Notes: generated from the letters alone by a model not told the origin. A DNA stretch of 64,000 nucleotides from Chloroflexota bacterium (GCA_020845495.1 JADLFM010000001.1:62001-126000); one strand, 5' to 3'; shown: positions 16,715 through 25,200, numbered from the stretch's first letter. Translations and numbers: made by a program.

Positions 16715-18040
16715 ATGCGCGCGCTGCTGGTCGATCCCTGTCAGGTTACGCCGGCTGCCTATCGGCGCTTCCTGCGACGCGCCCAGGTCGAGGGGTTGAT
16801 GGCCGACCATCTGGTGCGTGGAGAGCCGTACCTCGCCCCAAACGCACTGGTGCTGAGCGCCCGTGACCGCGCCTGCCTGGAGCGGCTGACATCCGCGTTC
16901 ACCAGCATTCTCGACGTGGCGGGACGGCGCCTCGTCAGCGACGTTCCGGCGCTGATCGGGATGGGATTTCCCTGGGCCGCTGCCGAACTGCTGGCCACTG
17001 AGGTGCCGCGTCGGCCGCTGGTGGCCCGCTTCGATCTGGTCCAGGATGGACGCGGCGCATGGCGCATCCTCGAATGCAACGCCGACACCCCCTCCGGTGT
17101 CCGTGAGGCCGTCGTCTGCGAGGGTCTCGTCCACGAGATGCTGCCGGAGGCGCGCGGCCTGAGACGTACGAGCGCCGACCTGTCGGCGCTCCTGGCGCAC
17201 GCCTTCTGTCGCGCCCTCACCGATCTTCCTGAAGGCGCGGTGCTCGGGCTCGTCACCACGGCCGGCGAGTTAGAGGACATGGCGCAGATGGCGTTCACGG
17301 CCGATCTGCTACGGCCGGCGCTCGCCCGACAGGGCATCGATGTGGTGCTTGGGGACGTTGGCAATCTCGGCACCAGCCGAGCGGGTCTGACGATGCTTGG
17401 CCGCCGGGTCCATGCGCTCTACCGATACGTCGCGTTCGAGTCGATCTTCGGCACCGCGCCGTTTGCCGCCATCGAAGATGCCGTGGCGCGGGGCCGACTC
17501 CGACTGCTGAACGGGCTTTATGGCCTGCTCCTTCAGAACAAGGCGCTACTAGCCTGGGTCTGGGCACACCGCACCGACGCCGATACGTTCGACGCCGAGG
17601 AGCGTGCCGCGATCCTCGCACACTTGCCGCCAACCTACCTCATCGACAGCCTTCCCTATGGGCGGGACCGAAGGGAACTGGTCGCTAAGCAGGTGTTCGG
17701 CCGCGAGGGTGAGGAGGTATTTTTCGGTGAGGACACCTCACCCGAGGTGTGGGCCGATCTCATACGGCGGCGCACCTATGTCGCCCAGGAGCGGGTGACG
17801 GTAGCGCCCATCGAGGCGGTGGTCATGACCTCGGCCGGGCCGCGCCGCGATATCGGCACGGCAACGATCGGCTGCTACGCCGTCGACGGCCGGTTCGGCG
17901 GGTGCTACAGCCGCTTTGGCGGCAAGATCATCACGTCGCGCTCGAAGTGGCTAGCCACGCTCGAAGCAGCAGACGACGACGCAGACGACGACGGCGAGGG
18001 GACGCCGGTCAGGCGGCCACGTCGGGAGGCACGGCCATGA
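16715..18040 (+). CDS. Glutathionylspermidine synthase family ATP-grasp ligase (YgiC/YjfC-like)
   Basis: A 441-residue protein of the circularly permuted ATP-grasp family that contains the synthetase half of Gsp and E. coli YgiC/YjfC. Diagnostic segments are WRILECNADTPSGVREA (about residues 112-128), LLLQNKALLAWVW, SLPYGRDRRELVAKQVFGREG (the ATP-binding Lys and Gly loop) and YSRFGGKIITSRSKWLATLE near the end. The N-terminal amidase of bifunctional Gsp enzymes is absent. The family forms amide bonds between a carboxylate, often of a peptide, and an amine such as a polyamine; the real substrates of the YgiC branch are not settled. It is flanked by unknown proteins and overlaps the next gene by four bases (ATGA). 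Confidence 0.85.
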   Translation: MRALLVDPCQVTPAAYRRFLRRAQVEGLMADHLVRGEPYLAPNALVLSARDRACLERLTSAFTSILDVAGRRLVSDVPALIGMGFPWAAAELLATEVPRRPLVARFDLVQDGRGAWRILECNADTPSGVREAVVCEGLVHEMLPEARGLRRTSADLSALLAHAFCRALTDLPEGAVLGLVTTAGELEDMAQMAFTADLLRPALARQGIDVVLGDVGNLGTSRAGLTMLGRRVHALYRYVAFESIFGTAPFAAIEDAVARGRLRLLNGLYGLLLQNKALLAWVWAHRTDADTFDAEERAAILAHLPPTYLIDSLPYGRDRRELVAKQVFGREGEEVFFGEDTSPEVWADLIRRRTYVAQERVTVAPIEAVVMTSAGPRRDIGTATIGCYAVDGRFGGCYSRFGGKIITSRSKWLATLEAADDDADDDGEGTPVRRPRREARP

Positions 18041-18630
18041 CCCAGAACGGTACGGCGGCGCACGACGACGGCTCCCTCGACGGGCTTCTGCCCGGTGACG
18101 GCATTGCGCTGCCGGACGGCGAGCGGGCAGCCGTCCAGACGCTCTACCGCTGCCACGAGACGATCGAGCAGGTGACGGTCGTCTGGCGCTGGGCCGTGCT
18201 GACGGACGGGCACCTGCTGGAGATAGCGCCGCGCGGCTGTGCGCTCTACGACCCGCCAACGCGGATCGAGGCGAAGAGCGCGCGCTTCCAGGATCTGGTG
18301 GCCCAGGATGGCGTGCTGGTGCGGTTCGAGGAGCGGGTGCGTGATGGCACCTGGAGGCGCCGCCCCCTCCAGGTTCGGTTCAACGGGCGCCGCTGGCGGG
18401 TGACCTCGACCGGGACGGCGACGAGTCGGCGGCTGGGTGACGAGCCGGCAGCCTGCTGGCGCACCCTCGGCGTTCGCGACGAGCCGGACGTCTACTTCAC
18501 GCTCGCCGCCGCAGACGACCCTCTGGCGCTCGGACTGGGCCTTTGGACGACGGATATCTGCCTCGCGTTCGGGCGTCGGCTCGGCAGTACGGCCGCCGAG
18601 GCCGGTCTCCGTCGTCTAGACGCCCCCTGA
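18037..18630 (+). CDS. Unknown protein downstream of the ATP-grasp ligase
   Basis: A 197-residue protein starting at ATG 18037, overlapping the ligase stop by four bases, which fixes the start and shows coupling. It is rich in short beta-strand patterns with many Trp and Arg (VVWRWAVLTDGHLLEIAPRG, VRFNGRRWRVTSTG, VYFTLAAADDPLALGLGLW). The overall look, including repeated strand-turn units, is compatible with a small beta-barrel of the DUF4178 sort that travels with DUF350 and ATP-grasp genes, but I cannot confirm the family. No signal peptide is seen. Confidence 0.7.
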   Translation: MTQNGTAAHDDGSLDGLLPGDGIALPDGERAAVQTLYRCHETIEQVTVVWRWAVLTDGHLLEIAPRGCALYDPPTRIEAKSARFQDLVAQDGVLVRFEERVRDGTWRRRPLQVRFNGRRWRVTSTGTATSRRLGDEPAACWRTLGVRDEPDVYFTLAAADDPLALGLGLWTTDICLAFGRRLGSTAAEAGLRRLDAP

Positions 18631-18735
18631 CCGCCGCCCTATGGTTGCCCTCCAACGACCTCGACGCAGGCGGCGCGCGGACCGCGTCGTCGCTCGCCTA
18701 AACCGATGCCAACGTGAATTCCACATGCGCCCTGG

Positions 18736-18761
18736 CTACGACCATAGAGATTCCACCGTGA
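18736..18761 (-). repeat. Member of a small dispersed intergenic repeat
   Basis: Read on the minus strand this 26-mer matches 28452-28477 at 22 of 26 positions (shared core CACGGTGG.ATCTC.ATGG). It lies in the gap between convergent genes and is surrounded by short inverted arms, GCCAACGT at 18707-18714 and ACGTTGGC at 18761-18768, so it may also act as a transcription end signal. Confidence 0.55.
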
Positions 18762-18768
18762 CGTTGGC

Positions 18769-18987
18769 TCAGCCGATCGCCATACCTACCACGATGGCGA
18801 GCCCGACTACAAACGCGCCGGCCAGCACCGCCGCCGCCACATTGCCATCGTGGAAGATCCGCTTGTTCAGGTCGGTCGGCGTGAGCGCGTCGAACACGCG
18901 ATAGCCGACGAACAGCAGGATGAATCCGAGCAGCGCGAAGATCAGTGACAGGGCCATGTTCAGGATTGTCTGCTGGAACGTATCCAT
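18769..18987 (-). CDS. DUF350 family membrane protein (YjfL-like)
   Basis: A 72-residue protein with two transmembrane helices: LNMALSLIFALLGFILLFVG (about residues 10-29) and NVAAAVLAGAFVVGLAIVVG (about 49-68), joined by DALTPTDLNKRIFHDG. That loop, with its DLN..I..GN pattern and the following helix, is typical of DUF350, which in Enterobacteria (YjfL) is encoded with a YjfC-type ATP-grasp protein. E. coli-type proteins carry two such units; this is a single unit. ATG 18987 has GAAGGAGG upstream; the longer open frame before it is non-coding. It faces the ligase operon tail to tail, which supports a shared function. Confidence 0.85.
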   Translation of the reverse strand: MDTFQQTILNMALSLIFALLGFILLFVGYRVFDALTPTDLNKRIFHDGNVAAAVLAGAFVVGLAIVVGMAIG

Positions 18988-19611
18988 CAGTTCACGCCCT
19001 CCTTCCTCAACTCCAGAGCTCCTGGCGCGCCGAGCCGGGTGCAGTCTAGGGAGCCGGGACCGGCCTGTCAAGGACGTACGAAGATGCGGCCAGGGGCGTG
19101 GCCGTACGCCAGAACGTGCACGCGTTTGCACTCGGCTCCCGCCGTACGCCTGGCCACATAACGCGGCAGACACCAGCACCATGGCTCGCGCTGCCCGTGC
19201 GGATGCGTCGGCGCCCATGTCAACAGACACATCCCACCTTGCGCCCTCCGAGGACGGCGCTCCATGATGGAGGCGCGACCGATAGCAACGGCGGCCACAC
19301 CACTACCCGGCTCGCCCCGGCCCCCCGTTTCTGGTCCAGCTATTTACCGGCCTGGCGCGGGTACGTCTCTCCGCGGGTACGTCCGACGCTTGCGATGCAG
19401 AGGGGAGACGTGACGCACGCTCACTCCCACTACTCCCACAGGCCGCCTCAGCAGGTGGGCCGCACCAGTAACCTGGCACAGGCCCCTAGGCTGAAATGGC
19501 GGCAACTGCTGGCGCTGATTTTGGGGGTAGGGAACGGCGGCACCAGGCGCATGCAGGCATGCAGGCCCAGCGATGCCCGACCAATGGACGACAACGCCAG
19601 AAGGAGCCACC
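18988..19611. other. 624-base gene-free region
   Basis: I see no gene with a credible start here; long open frames are by-products of high GC. It must contain the start signals of the divergent DUF350 and creatininase-type genes. Visible structure is limited to a 12-bp direct repeat CGCGGGTACGTC (19356-19367 and 19372-19383) and an 8-bp tandem ATGCAGGC (19551-19566). No strong promoter pair was found. Confidence 0.55.
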
Positions 19612-20517
19612 ATGTTGAAGCAGATCCCAGACAGCCTGCCGGTCAAGGTCCATGGCGCGATCCCGCCGAACCGCTTCTGGGGCTACTACACCGGACCAGA
19701 GATTGCCGCCATCGGCACGAACGACCCGAACGCGACGGCCGTGCTCAACATCGGGGCCGTCGAACAGCACGGGCCGCACCTGCCGACCGTCACCGATTCG
19801 CTCCACGGTCCGGAACTGCTCGGCGCAGCGCTCGCCCGCCTGCCCGACGATGTCATGGTGCTGGGGCTGCCGCCGACGATGTATGGCAAGAGCGAGGAGC
19901 ATCGCGAGTGGCCGGGCACGCTGTCCTGGCGCGGCGACACGCTGCGAATGGTGCTGCGCGACATCGCAGCATCGGTCGCACGGAGCAAGTTCTCGAAGTT
20001 CACGATCGTGACGAGCCACGGCGGCAACGTTCATACCGTCGACGAGTTCTGCCGCGACCTTCACATCGAGACCGGACTGCGGGTCTTCAAGATCCACCTT
20101 GGAAGCATCGCGCCGCAGCCCGGACTGGTCTCGCCGCACGAGGCAGCGATCGGGATGCACGCCGGCGATGGCGAGACGTCGCTCATCCAGCACCTTGCCC
20201 CCCAACTGGTGGAGTTGGACAGGGCTGAAGGGTATATCTTTGACGTCGATCCGACCGTCGGGTTCTCCTTCAAGGGGCAGGACGCCATCGAAGCGTGGGT
20301 CTCCGCCGACCTGTCGGTGACAGGCGCGATCGGCAACCCCCACACCGCCTCACCGGCGAAGGGCAAGCAGTCGGCTGACGCCAAGATCGCGCGGCTGGCC
20401 GAGCTACTGGAGGCGGTGTACCGGGTTCCAAAGCGACAGGTCCGGTTGGCGCCCACCGAGAATGGCACCGCGACCGGAGCGCGGGCCGGCACAACCGACG
20501 CAGTGTCGGGCGGCTGA
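19612..20517 (+). CDS. Creatininase family protein
   Basis: A 301-residue metal-dependent amidohydrolase of the creatininase/MftE/ArfB family. The signature NIGAVEQHGPHLPTVTDS (residues about 43-60) gives the Glu, His and Asp metal ligands; TSHGGNVHTVDEF and MHAGDGETSLI carry the second metal-binding Asp/Glu cluster. In the family this hydrolase acts on creatinine, formamidopyrimidine intermediates of F420/riboflavin synthesis, or the mycofactocin precursor; none of those pathways is seen next to it, so substrate is open. ATG 19612 has AAGGAG at the right distance. The methyltransferase follows after 18 bases and is likely cotranscribed. Confidence 0.88.
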   Translation: MLKQIPDSLPVKVHGAIPPNRFWGYYTGPEIAAIGTNDPNATAVLNIGAVEQHGPHLPTVTDSLHGPELLGAALARLPDDVMVLGLPPTMYGKSEEHREWPGTLSWRGDTLRMVLRDIAASVARSKFSKFTIVTSHGGNVHTVDEFCRDLHIETGLRVFKIHLGSIAPQPGLVSPHEAAIGMHAGDGETSLIQHLAPQLVELDRAEGYIFDVDPTVGFSFKGQDAIEAWVSADLSVTGAIGNPHTASPAKGKQSADAKIARLAELLEAVYRVPKRQVRLAPTENGTATGARAGTTDAVSGG

Positions 20518-20535
20518 GGCGGGTAGTTGAACGGA

Positions 20536-21282
20536 ATGCAGAACGTCTACGACGACCCGCGCTTCTTCGAGCAGTACAAGCGCCTGCGCGATGATGGGCG
20601 TGGTATCAACGAGGCGATCGAGCAGCCGGCGATGCGGGCGCTGCTCCCGCCGCTCGACAATCTGGACGTGCTCGACTTCGGATGCGGAGACGGCGGCCTC
20701 GCGCGGTGGTGCGTCACGGAGGGCGCTCGGCGAATCGTCGGCGTCGACCTGTCGGAGCGGATGCTCCAACTGGCCGCCGAGCGTACGAGCGACCCACGCA
20801 TCGCCTTCGTCCGCGCGGCATTCGAGCAGGCCGCCTTCGCACCGGACTCGTTCGACCTCGTCGTCAGTTCCTTCGGGCTGCATTACGTCGACGATTACGC
20901 GGAGGTGGTGCGGCGAGTCCATCGCTGGCTGCGGCCGGGCGGCACGTTCGTGTTCTCGGTCGAGCACCCGATGGTGACGGCCCAGAAGGCGAAACAGGGC
21001 TGGGTGACCGACCACGTCGGACGGCGGTTGTTCTGGGCGGTCGACGACTACGCCGAGGAAGGGCTCCGCGAGCAGCGCTGGTTCGTGGATGGCGTGCGGA
21101 AGTACCATCGCACTGCCGCCAGCTACGTCAACGCGCTCCTCGACGCCGGCTTCGTGCTGGGCCGGCTGAGCGAGCCCGAGCCAGTACCTGGCTTCCGGCC
21201 CGAGCGCCCGGACCTCGTCGACGACCGCCGTCGCCCCCCGATCCTGGCCATCCGCGCGCTCGCTATGCCGCCCAGCCACTGA
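20536..21282 (+). CDS. Class I SAM-dependent methyltransferase
   Basis: A 248-residue methyltransferase of the UbiE/Methyltransf_11 type. Motif I is VLDFGCGDGGLARW (about residues 43-56), the acidic end of strand 2 is VGVDLSERML, motif II/III lie in FDLVVSSFGLHYVDDY and RWLRPGGTFVFSVEHP. Substrate is not predictable; the C-terminal WFVDGVRKYHRTAASYVNAL pattern is common in small-molecule methyltransferases. ATG 20536 gives the natural N-terminus; an in-frame TTG at 20527 closer to the GAGGCGGG ribosome site is an alternative. It is probably cotranscribed with the creatininase-type gene, 18 bases upstream. Confidence 0.85.
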   Translation: MQNVYDDPRFFEQYKRLRDDGRGINEAIEQPAMRALLPPLDNLDVLDFGCGDGGLARWCVTEGARRIVGVDLSERMLQLAAERTSDPRIAFVRAAFEQAAFAPDSFDLVVSSFGLHYVDDYAEVVRRVHRWLRPGGTFVFSVEHPMVTAQKAKQGWVTDHVGRRLFWAVDDYAEEGLREQRWFVDGVRKYHRTAASYVNALLDAGFVLGRLSEPEPVPGFRPERPDLVDDRRRPPILAIRALAMPPSH

Positions 21283-21313
21283 AGGTCACACTGGCGGTCC
21301 GGACGATCACCAG

Positions 21314-21354
21314 CGGTGTACCTCCCGCTGACCGTGCCAGCCGGAGGTACACCG
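21314..21354. terminator. Hairpin between convergent genes
   Basis: CGGTGTACCTCC (21314-21325) and GGAGGTACACCG (21343-21354) are perfect 12-bp inverted arms around a 17-base loop. The structure lies between the stop codons of the methyltransferase and the metallo-beta-lactamase gene, so a bidirectional end signal is the natural reading. There is no U-tract on either side. Confidence 0.6.
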
Positions 21355-21417
21355 TCGCGCCGCGCAGGCTCCGACCAGCAGCACACCACCGGAGGCTGCC
21401 AGTCACGCGGGCTGCCG

Positions 21418-23361
21418 TCACTCAGGGCCGTCTGCTGGCAGGGTAACGTCCACGATGGCCTCGCAGAGCCAGCCATAGCGGCGCTCGCCGAGGCTGACGT
21501 CGGCGCAGATGACGTGGCGGCCCGACGCGCCGGCGGGCACGTCGACGGCGAACGTCGTCGCGCCGTTGCGGCCGGCGGCTATCGGGACCTCGGTCTCGTC
21601 GGGTGTTGCGGTCCAGCCGGGCGGGAGCGCGAGGCTCGACCGCAAGAACGCCTCACGTGGCCCGTGATTGGTCGCCTGAAGCTCGAGCACCAGGCGCTCG
21701 CCCGGCCGAACCGTCGAGCGGTACGGGAAGAGGGTGGCCCAGTTCGGGTCGAGCGCGAAGTTCACCTCGTCCGGAACGGCGACGACCTTCACGAAGGCAT
21801 CCGATAGCTCGCGCGCCCAGCCAAGGAAGCCATCGAGGATCTGGCGGTTCACCTCGATGGCGCCGGTATGGCCGGTCAGAAGCAGTTCTGGCTCGTGCTC
21901 GCGGAGCCGCTCGGCGCCCACAGCGATACTATCGACGAGCATTTTGTTTCGGTAGACCGGGGCGGCGGCCCGGAGCGGCGACAGGGTACCGGCGAGCAGG
22001 TTGTCGCCGGTGAAGGCCACCCGCGTCCCGTCGACCTCGCCGAACATGCCGAGCGCCCACCAGGTGTGGCCGGGCATATGAAAGACGGTGAAGCGATGCC
22101 CTTCCCAGGTGAACGTCTCCCCCTCCTCGAGCGTCCGGTCGGCCCGGATCGGCGTCGGGAGGAGGCAGGGAAGGTTGTAGCCCTGGGGATTGGCGAGGAT
22201 GTCGGCGAAGTTCTCGAAGATCCAGGCTTGAACGCCGTGCTCCTGCTGGAGCCAGGGCACGCCGGCGAGATGGTCGTCGTGGTAGTGGCTCGGAATGACC
22301 GCCTCGACGGTGGTCAGTCCGGCCACAGCCTTCAAGTCTTCCAGGGAATGCTCGACGAAGCGCAGATCGGCTGCGAAGTGGTCCCAGGACGGGAAGCCAT
22401 AGTCGAGCAAGATGCCGCGTCCATCGTCGGCGAGCAGCGCGTAGACGTTCGAGCAGGAGTGCGGGTTCGACCAGAGGTGCGGCAACAACTGCCGCTTCGG
22501 CTGGTCGACGGCGTGCGGCCAGATCGTCCAGACTCGGCTGCGGCGTAGCTCCAACTGGGCCTGGTAGAGCCGGCGCAGGTTAACGGCCAGGGCGTCGAGG
22601 GCCGCCGCCGCACCCGTCGCGATCGGCGTCCCGTGCGAGCCGAGCACGAGGTCTGGCCGCTTGGACGCGATGACGAGCACCGAGTGAAGCGCCGCGCCCA
22701 CGCCGTCAGGGAAGCCGTATTGCCACTGAAGGTCGTGGATAGTCGAGACGGCGCCCGGCTCGGAGATCAGGTCGCCGGCGACCGCCACCGTGCGCCCGTC
22801 GACCTCAAGCAGATACGTGACCGAGCCTTTGGTGTGGCCGGGTGTGGGGATCGCCTGAATAGTGTACCCCCGCCACTCGAAGCGCTCGTAGTCGGCGAGG
22901 CGCCGCGCGACCGGCACCGAGCGGGGTAGGGTGAAGCCGATGCTCGAGACGTCGTAGTTGTGGTAGATCCGCTTGAGTTGCCAGAACGCCTCGACGTCGG
23001 CGAAGAGTGCCGCCTCGCGTTCGGGCACGGCGATGGAGACCCCCTGCTCTGCGAGACGGTAGTCGCCCTGGCATTGGTCGCGGTGATGGTGGGTGTGAAG
23101 CACCCAGTCGACGGCACGGACGCCGGCCTCGTCGATATGGTCGAGGATGGTCCCGGAGCCGGCGTCGAAGAGGAGTCCATGCTCGCTGTCGGTGAGGAGG
23201 TAGACGTTGCAGGTATCCCGGAACCAGTAGAGGTTGGGCAGCAGCCGTGTCAGGCGTCCGCCGTCTTGCCGATCGGCCTGCTGGTGCGGGCGTCCGTGGC
23301 GGTGCTGATGTCCGTGGCCGTGCTGGTCGCCCTGTCCCGATCCCACGTGCTCGTGCATCAT
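21418..23361 (-). CDS. Double metallo-beta-lactamase-fold protein with His-rich N-terminus and C-terminal Ig-like domain
   Basis: A 647-residue fusion. Residues about 3-27 are His-rich (HEHVGSGQGDQHGHGHQHRH), a likely metal-binding tail. The first MBL domain has HTHHHRDQ (about residue 90), where the last metal His of HxHxDH is Gln, plus PTPGHTKGSV and AVAGDLIS. The second MBL domain has the intact PSHYHDDHLAGV (about residue 365), HMPGHTWWALG, FTGDNLLAG and LLTGHTGAI. The last 100 residues (YRSTVRPGERLVLEL to the end) look like an Ig/NEW3-type beta-sandwich. No signal peptide is seen. Substrate is unknown. Two ATG codons in tandem (23361, 23358) follow GCGGAGGACG; the first is used. Confidence 0.8.
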   Translation of the reverse strand: MMHEHVGSGQGDQHGHGHQHRHGRPHQQADRQDGGRLTRLLPNLYWFRDTCNVYLLTDSEHGLLFDAGSGTILDHIDEAGVRAVDWVLHTHHHRDQCQGDYRLAEQGVSIAVPEREAALFADVEAFWQLKRIYHNYDVSSIGFTLPRSVPVARRLADYERFEWRGYTIQAIPTPGHTKGSVTYLLEVDGRTVAVAGDLISEPGAVSTIHDLQWQYGFPDGVGAALHSVLVIASKRPDLVLGSHGTPIATGAAAALDALAVNLRRLYQAQLELRRSRVWTIWPHAVDQPKRQLLPHLWSNPHSCSNVYALLADDGRGILLDYGFPSWDHFAADLRFVEHSLEDLKAVAGLTTVEAVIPSHYHDDHLAGVPWLQQEHGVQAWIFENFADILANPQGYNLPCLLPTPIRADRTLEEGETFTWEGHRFTVFHMPGHTWWALGMFGEVDGTRVAFTGDNLLAGTLSPLRAAAPVYRNKMLVDSIAVGAERLREHEPELLLTGHTGAIEVNRQILDGFLGWARELSDAFVKVVAVPDEVNFALDPNWATLFPYRSTVRPGERLVLELQATNHGPREAFLRSSLALPPGWTATPDETEVPIAAGRNGATTFAVDVPAGASGRHVICADVSLGERRYGWLCEAIVDVTLPADGPE

Positions 23362-23372
23362 CGTCCTCCGCG

Positions 23373-23414
23373 CCGGCCGCACTCGCCGGGCCGCACTCGC
23401 CGGGCCGCACTCGC
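23373..23414. repeat. 14-bp tandem repeat x3 in the leader of the MBL gene
   Basis: Three head-to-tail copies of CGGGCCGCACTCGC (first copy starts CCGG) occupy 23373-23414, directly upstream of the ribosome site of the minus-strand MBL gene. It is either leader RNA or promoter DNA of that gene. Confidence 0.75.
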
Positions 23415-23438
23415 ATGGTAGCCTGACCGCTCCTTCGC

Positions 23439-23455
23439 GTGGAGTCGTGCTCCAC
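23439..23455. promoter_or_regulatory. Operator-like palindrome in the divergent control region
   Basis: GTGGAG (23439-23444) and CTCCAC (23450-23455) form a 17-bp dyad with a 5-base centre, between the divergent MBL and ABC-importer genes and upstream of the importer promoter. Regulator unknown. Confidence 0.35.
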
Positions 23456-23483
23456 CGTGACGGACCGAGTGAACGGATTGCGC

Positions 23484-23512
23484 TTGACGCACACACACAT
23501 GTGGGAGATACT
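23484..23512 (+). promoter_or_regulatory. Promoter for the sugar ABC importer operon
   Basis: TTGACG (23484-23489) and GATACT (23507-23512) are separated by 17 bases. A start near 23519 would give a leader of about 130 bases that contains three CCTGGCAG half-sites before the solute-binding protein gene. Confidence 0.6.
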
Positions 23513-23577
23513 GGCGATGACTCGCGGCAGCAAGTAAGCCATCCTCATCCTGCACGGGGTCCGCGATGGGGCGCGAT

Positions 23578-23626
23578 CCTGGCAGGTAGCGTGTAACTCA
23601 TGCATTCCTGGCAGTTTTCTGCCAGG
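23578..23626 (+). promoter_or_regulatory. CCTGGCAG repeat and hairpin in the importer leader
   Basis: CCTGGCAG occurs at 23578-23585 and 23607-23614, and its inverse CTGCCAGG at 23619-23626 with a TTTT loop (20-bp perfect hairpin). The hairpin ends 10 bases before the GGAGG ribosome site of the solute-binding protein gene. It could be a repressor operator, or an RNA hairpin that tunes translation. Confidence 0.55.
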
Positions 23627-23649
23627 GAGATTCGCAAGGAGGCGAAGTC

Positions 23650-25200
23650 ATGAGGGGACGGCTCGTTTCGCGTCGAAGATTCCTGCGTCGTGCGGTGCTG
23701 CTCGTTGGGGGCGTGACGGTGCTGTCCGCCTGTAGCAGCCAGCCGGCCGCGCCCGCTGCGCCGGCCAAACCTGGGGAGCCGGCCAAACCCGCGGAGGCCG
23801 CGAAGCCGGCCGCTCCAGCAGCCGCCGCTGCCCCCACGCAGGCCCCGGCGGCTGTTAAGCCGGCCGAGACCAAACCGTCCGCAGGCGGCGCGCCTACCGG
23901 AAAGCCGGTCAGCCCGATCGCGGCAGCCGGCGGCCTGAAGGAGACGACGCTCACCATCATCATCTTCAGCGGTCCCGAGGCCGACGCCCACACCCGCCTG
24001 GCTCCGAAGTTCACCGAGTACACCCGCGGTAAGGTGAAGGTCCAGGTGGAAGAAGGCGGTCGTGGCGACGCCTACGACGCCAAGTGGATCCCCGGTCTCC
24101 AGGCCAAGACGACCGCCTGGGACGTGCTGCACGACAACGGCAATCGTTTCCTCGCAAGCGGCCCGGCTGGCTACTTCGTACCGCTCTCTCAGTTCATGCA
24201 AGACAAGGATCTCTTCGACGCGGAGGTCTACAACAACGACGACTTCCCGAAGGCCCTGCGCGACGTCTTCAGCTACGAAGGCGAGCAACTGCTGATGGTC
24301 CAGGAGGCCAGTGGCCTGCTCTTCAACTACCGGAAAGACCTGCTCCAGAAATACGGCGTGCCCGAGCCGCCCATCGAGGGCTACGAGTGGAGCGAGTACC
24401 TGGGTCACCTCAAGACGATCCAGGATGGCCTCGCCAAGGACGGCAAGACGGACGTCTTCCCGTTGCTGCTTGGAGCCAAGAAGGGCTCGCATTCGAATCA
24501 TCAGTTCGTGATGCCGACCTGGGCCAAGGGCGGCCAGATTTACGATGGGATCAAGCCGGTCTTCGACAGCCCGGAGATGGTCTCCTCTGCCGAGATGATG
24601 ACGGACCTCATCTACGGCAAGAAGTTCGTCTCCGAGGGAGCCATCGGCTACGAGTACCCAGACGTGCTGACCGGCTTCCAGAACGGCAAGGCGGTGACCG
24701 CCTTCCAATGGAACGCCGCTGCTCCCACCTTCTTGGACGCCAGCAAGTCCCCCGAGACAGCCGGCAAGCTCGGCTTCGCGATGCTGCCGTACTTCAAAGA
24801 AAAGGGCTCGAATATCAACCGCTTTCATCCCTCGCCCCACGCGATTGGCGTTTCGGCGTACAGCAAGAACCAGAAGGAAGCCTTCGCCTACTGCGCCTGG
24901 TTCACCAGTCAGGAGATCGCCCGCGACTACGTCACCAACGGCGGCGGCTCGTCTGGGCGCGGCTCGCTCCTGACGGACCCGAAGGTGCTCGAGAAGAACC
25001 CGCAGATGGCAGCCCTCAATGAGGTGCTGAAGCTCCAGCATCCCTACCCGCCACTGGAGCAATACAACTACATCTACCTCAACATCCTGGCGGCACACGC
25101 CAGCGCCATCTGGTCGAAGCAGGAGATGCCAAAGGAGGGCCTCGCCAAGGCCCGCGAGGAGACCATCCAGTACCTGAAGGAGCAGGGCGTCAAGGTCTGA
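23650..25200 (+). CDS. Extracellular solute-binding lipoprotein, sugar ABC importer
   Basis: A 516-residue secreted lipoprotein. The N-terminus has a twin-arginine motif (SRRRFLRR) then a hydrophobic stretch and lipobox VLSAC, so Tat export followed by lipidation is likely. After Cys comes an unusually long Ala/Pro/Lys spacer (about residues 29-95), then a type-1 solute-binding domain (LTIIIFSGPEADAHTRLAPK, NNDDFPKALRDVFSYEG, SAYSKNQKEAFAYCAWFTS). Carbohydrate or polyol uptake is the family expectation; the ligand is unknown. ATG 23650 has AAGGAGG in front. The two permease genes follow; a hairpin at 25246-25269 separates it from them, as often seen where binding protein is made in excess. 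Confidence 0.9.
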   Translation: MRGRLVSRRRFLRRAVLLVGGVTVLSACSSQPAAPAAPAKPGEPAKPAEAAKPAAPAAAAAPTQAPAAVKPAETKPSAGGAPTGKPVSPIAAAGGLKETTLTIIIFSGPEADAHTRLAPKFTEYTRGKVKVQVEEGGRGDAYDAKWIPGLQAKTTAWDVLHDNGNRFLASGPAGYFVPLSQFMQDKDLFDAEVYNNDDFPKALRDVFSYEGEQLLMVQEASGLLFNYRKDLLQKYGVPEPPIEGYEWSEYLGHLKTIQDGLAKDGKTDVFPLLLGAKKGSHSNHQFVMPTWAKGGQIYDGIKPVFDSPEMVSSAEMMTDLIYGKKFVSEGAIGYEYPDVLTGFQNGKAVTAFQWNAAAPTFLDASKSPETAGKLGFAMLPYFKEKGSNINRFHPSPHAIGVSAYSKNQKEAFAYCAWFTSQEIARDYVTNGGGSSGRGSLLTDPKVLEKNPQMAALNEVLKLQHPYPPLEQYNYIYLNILAAHASAIWSKQEMPKEGLAKAREETIQYLKEQGVKV

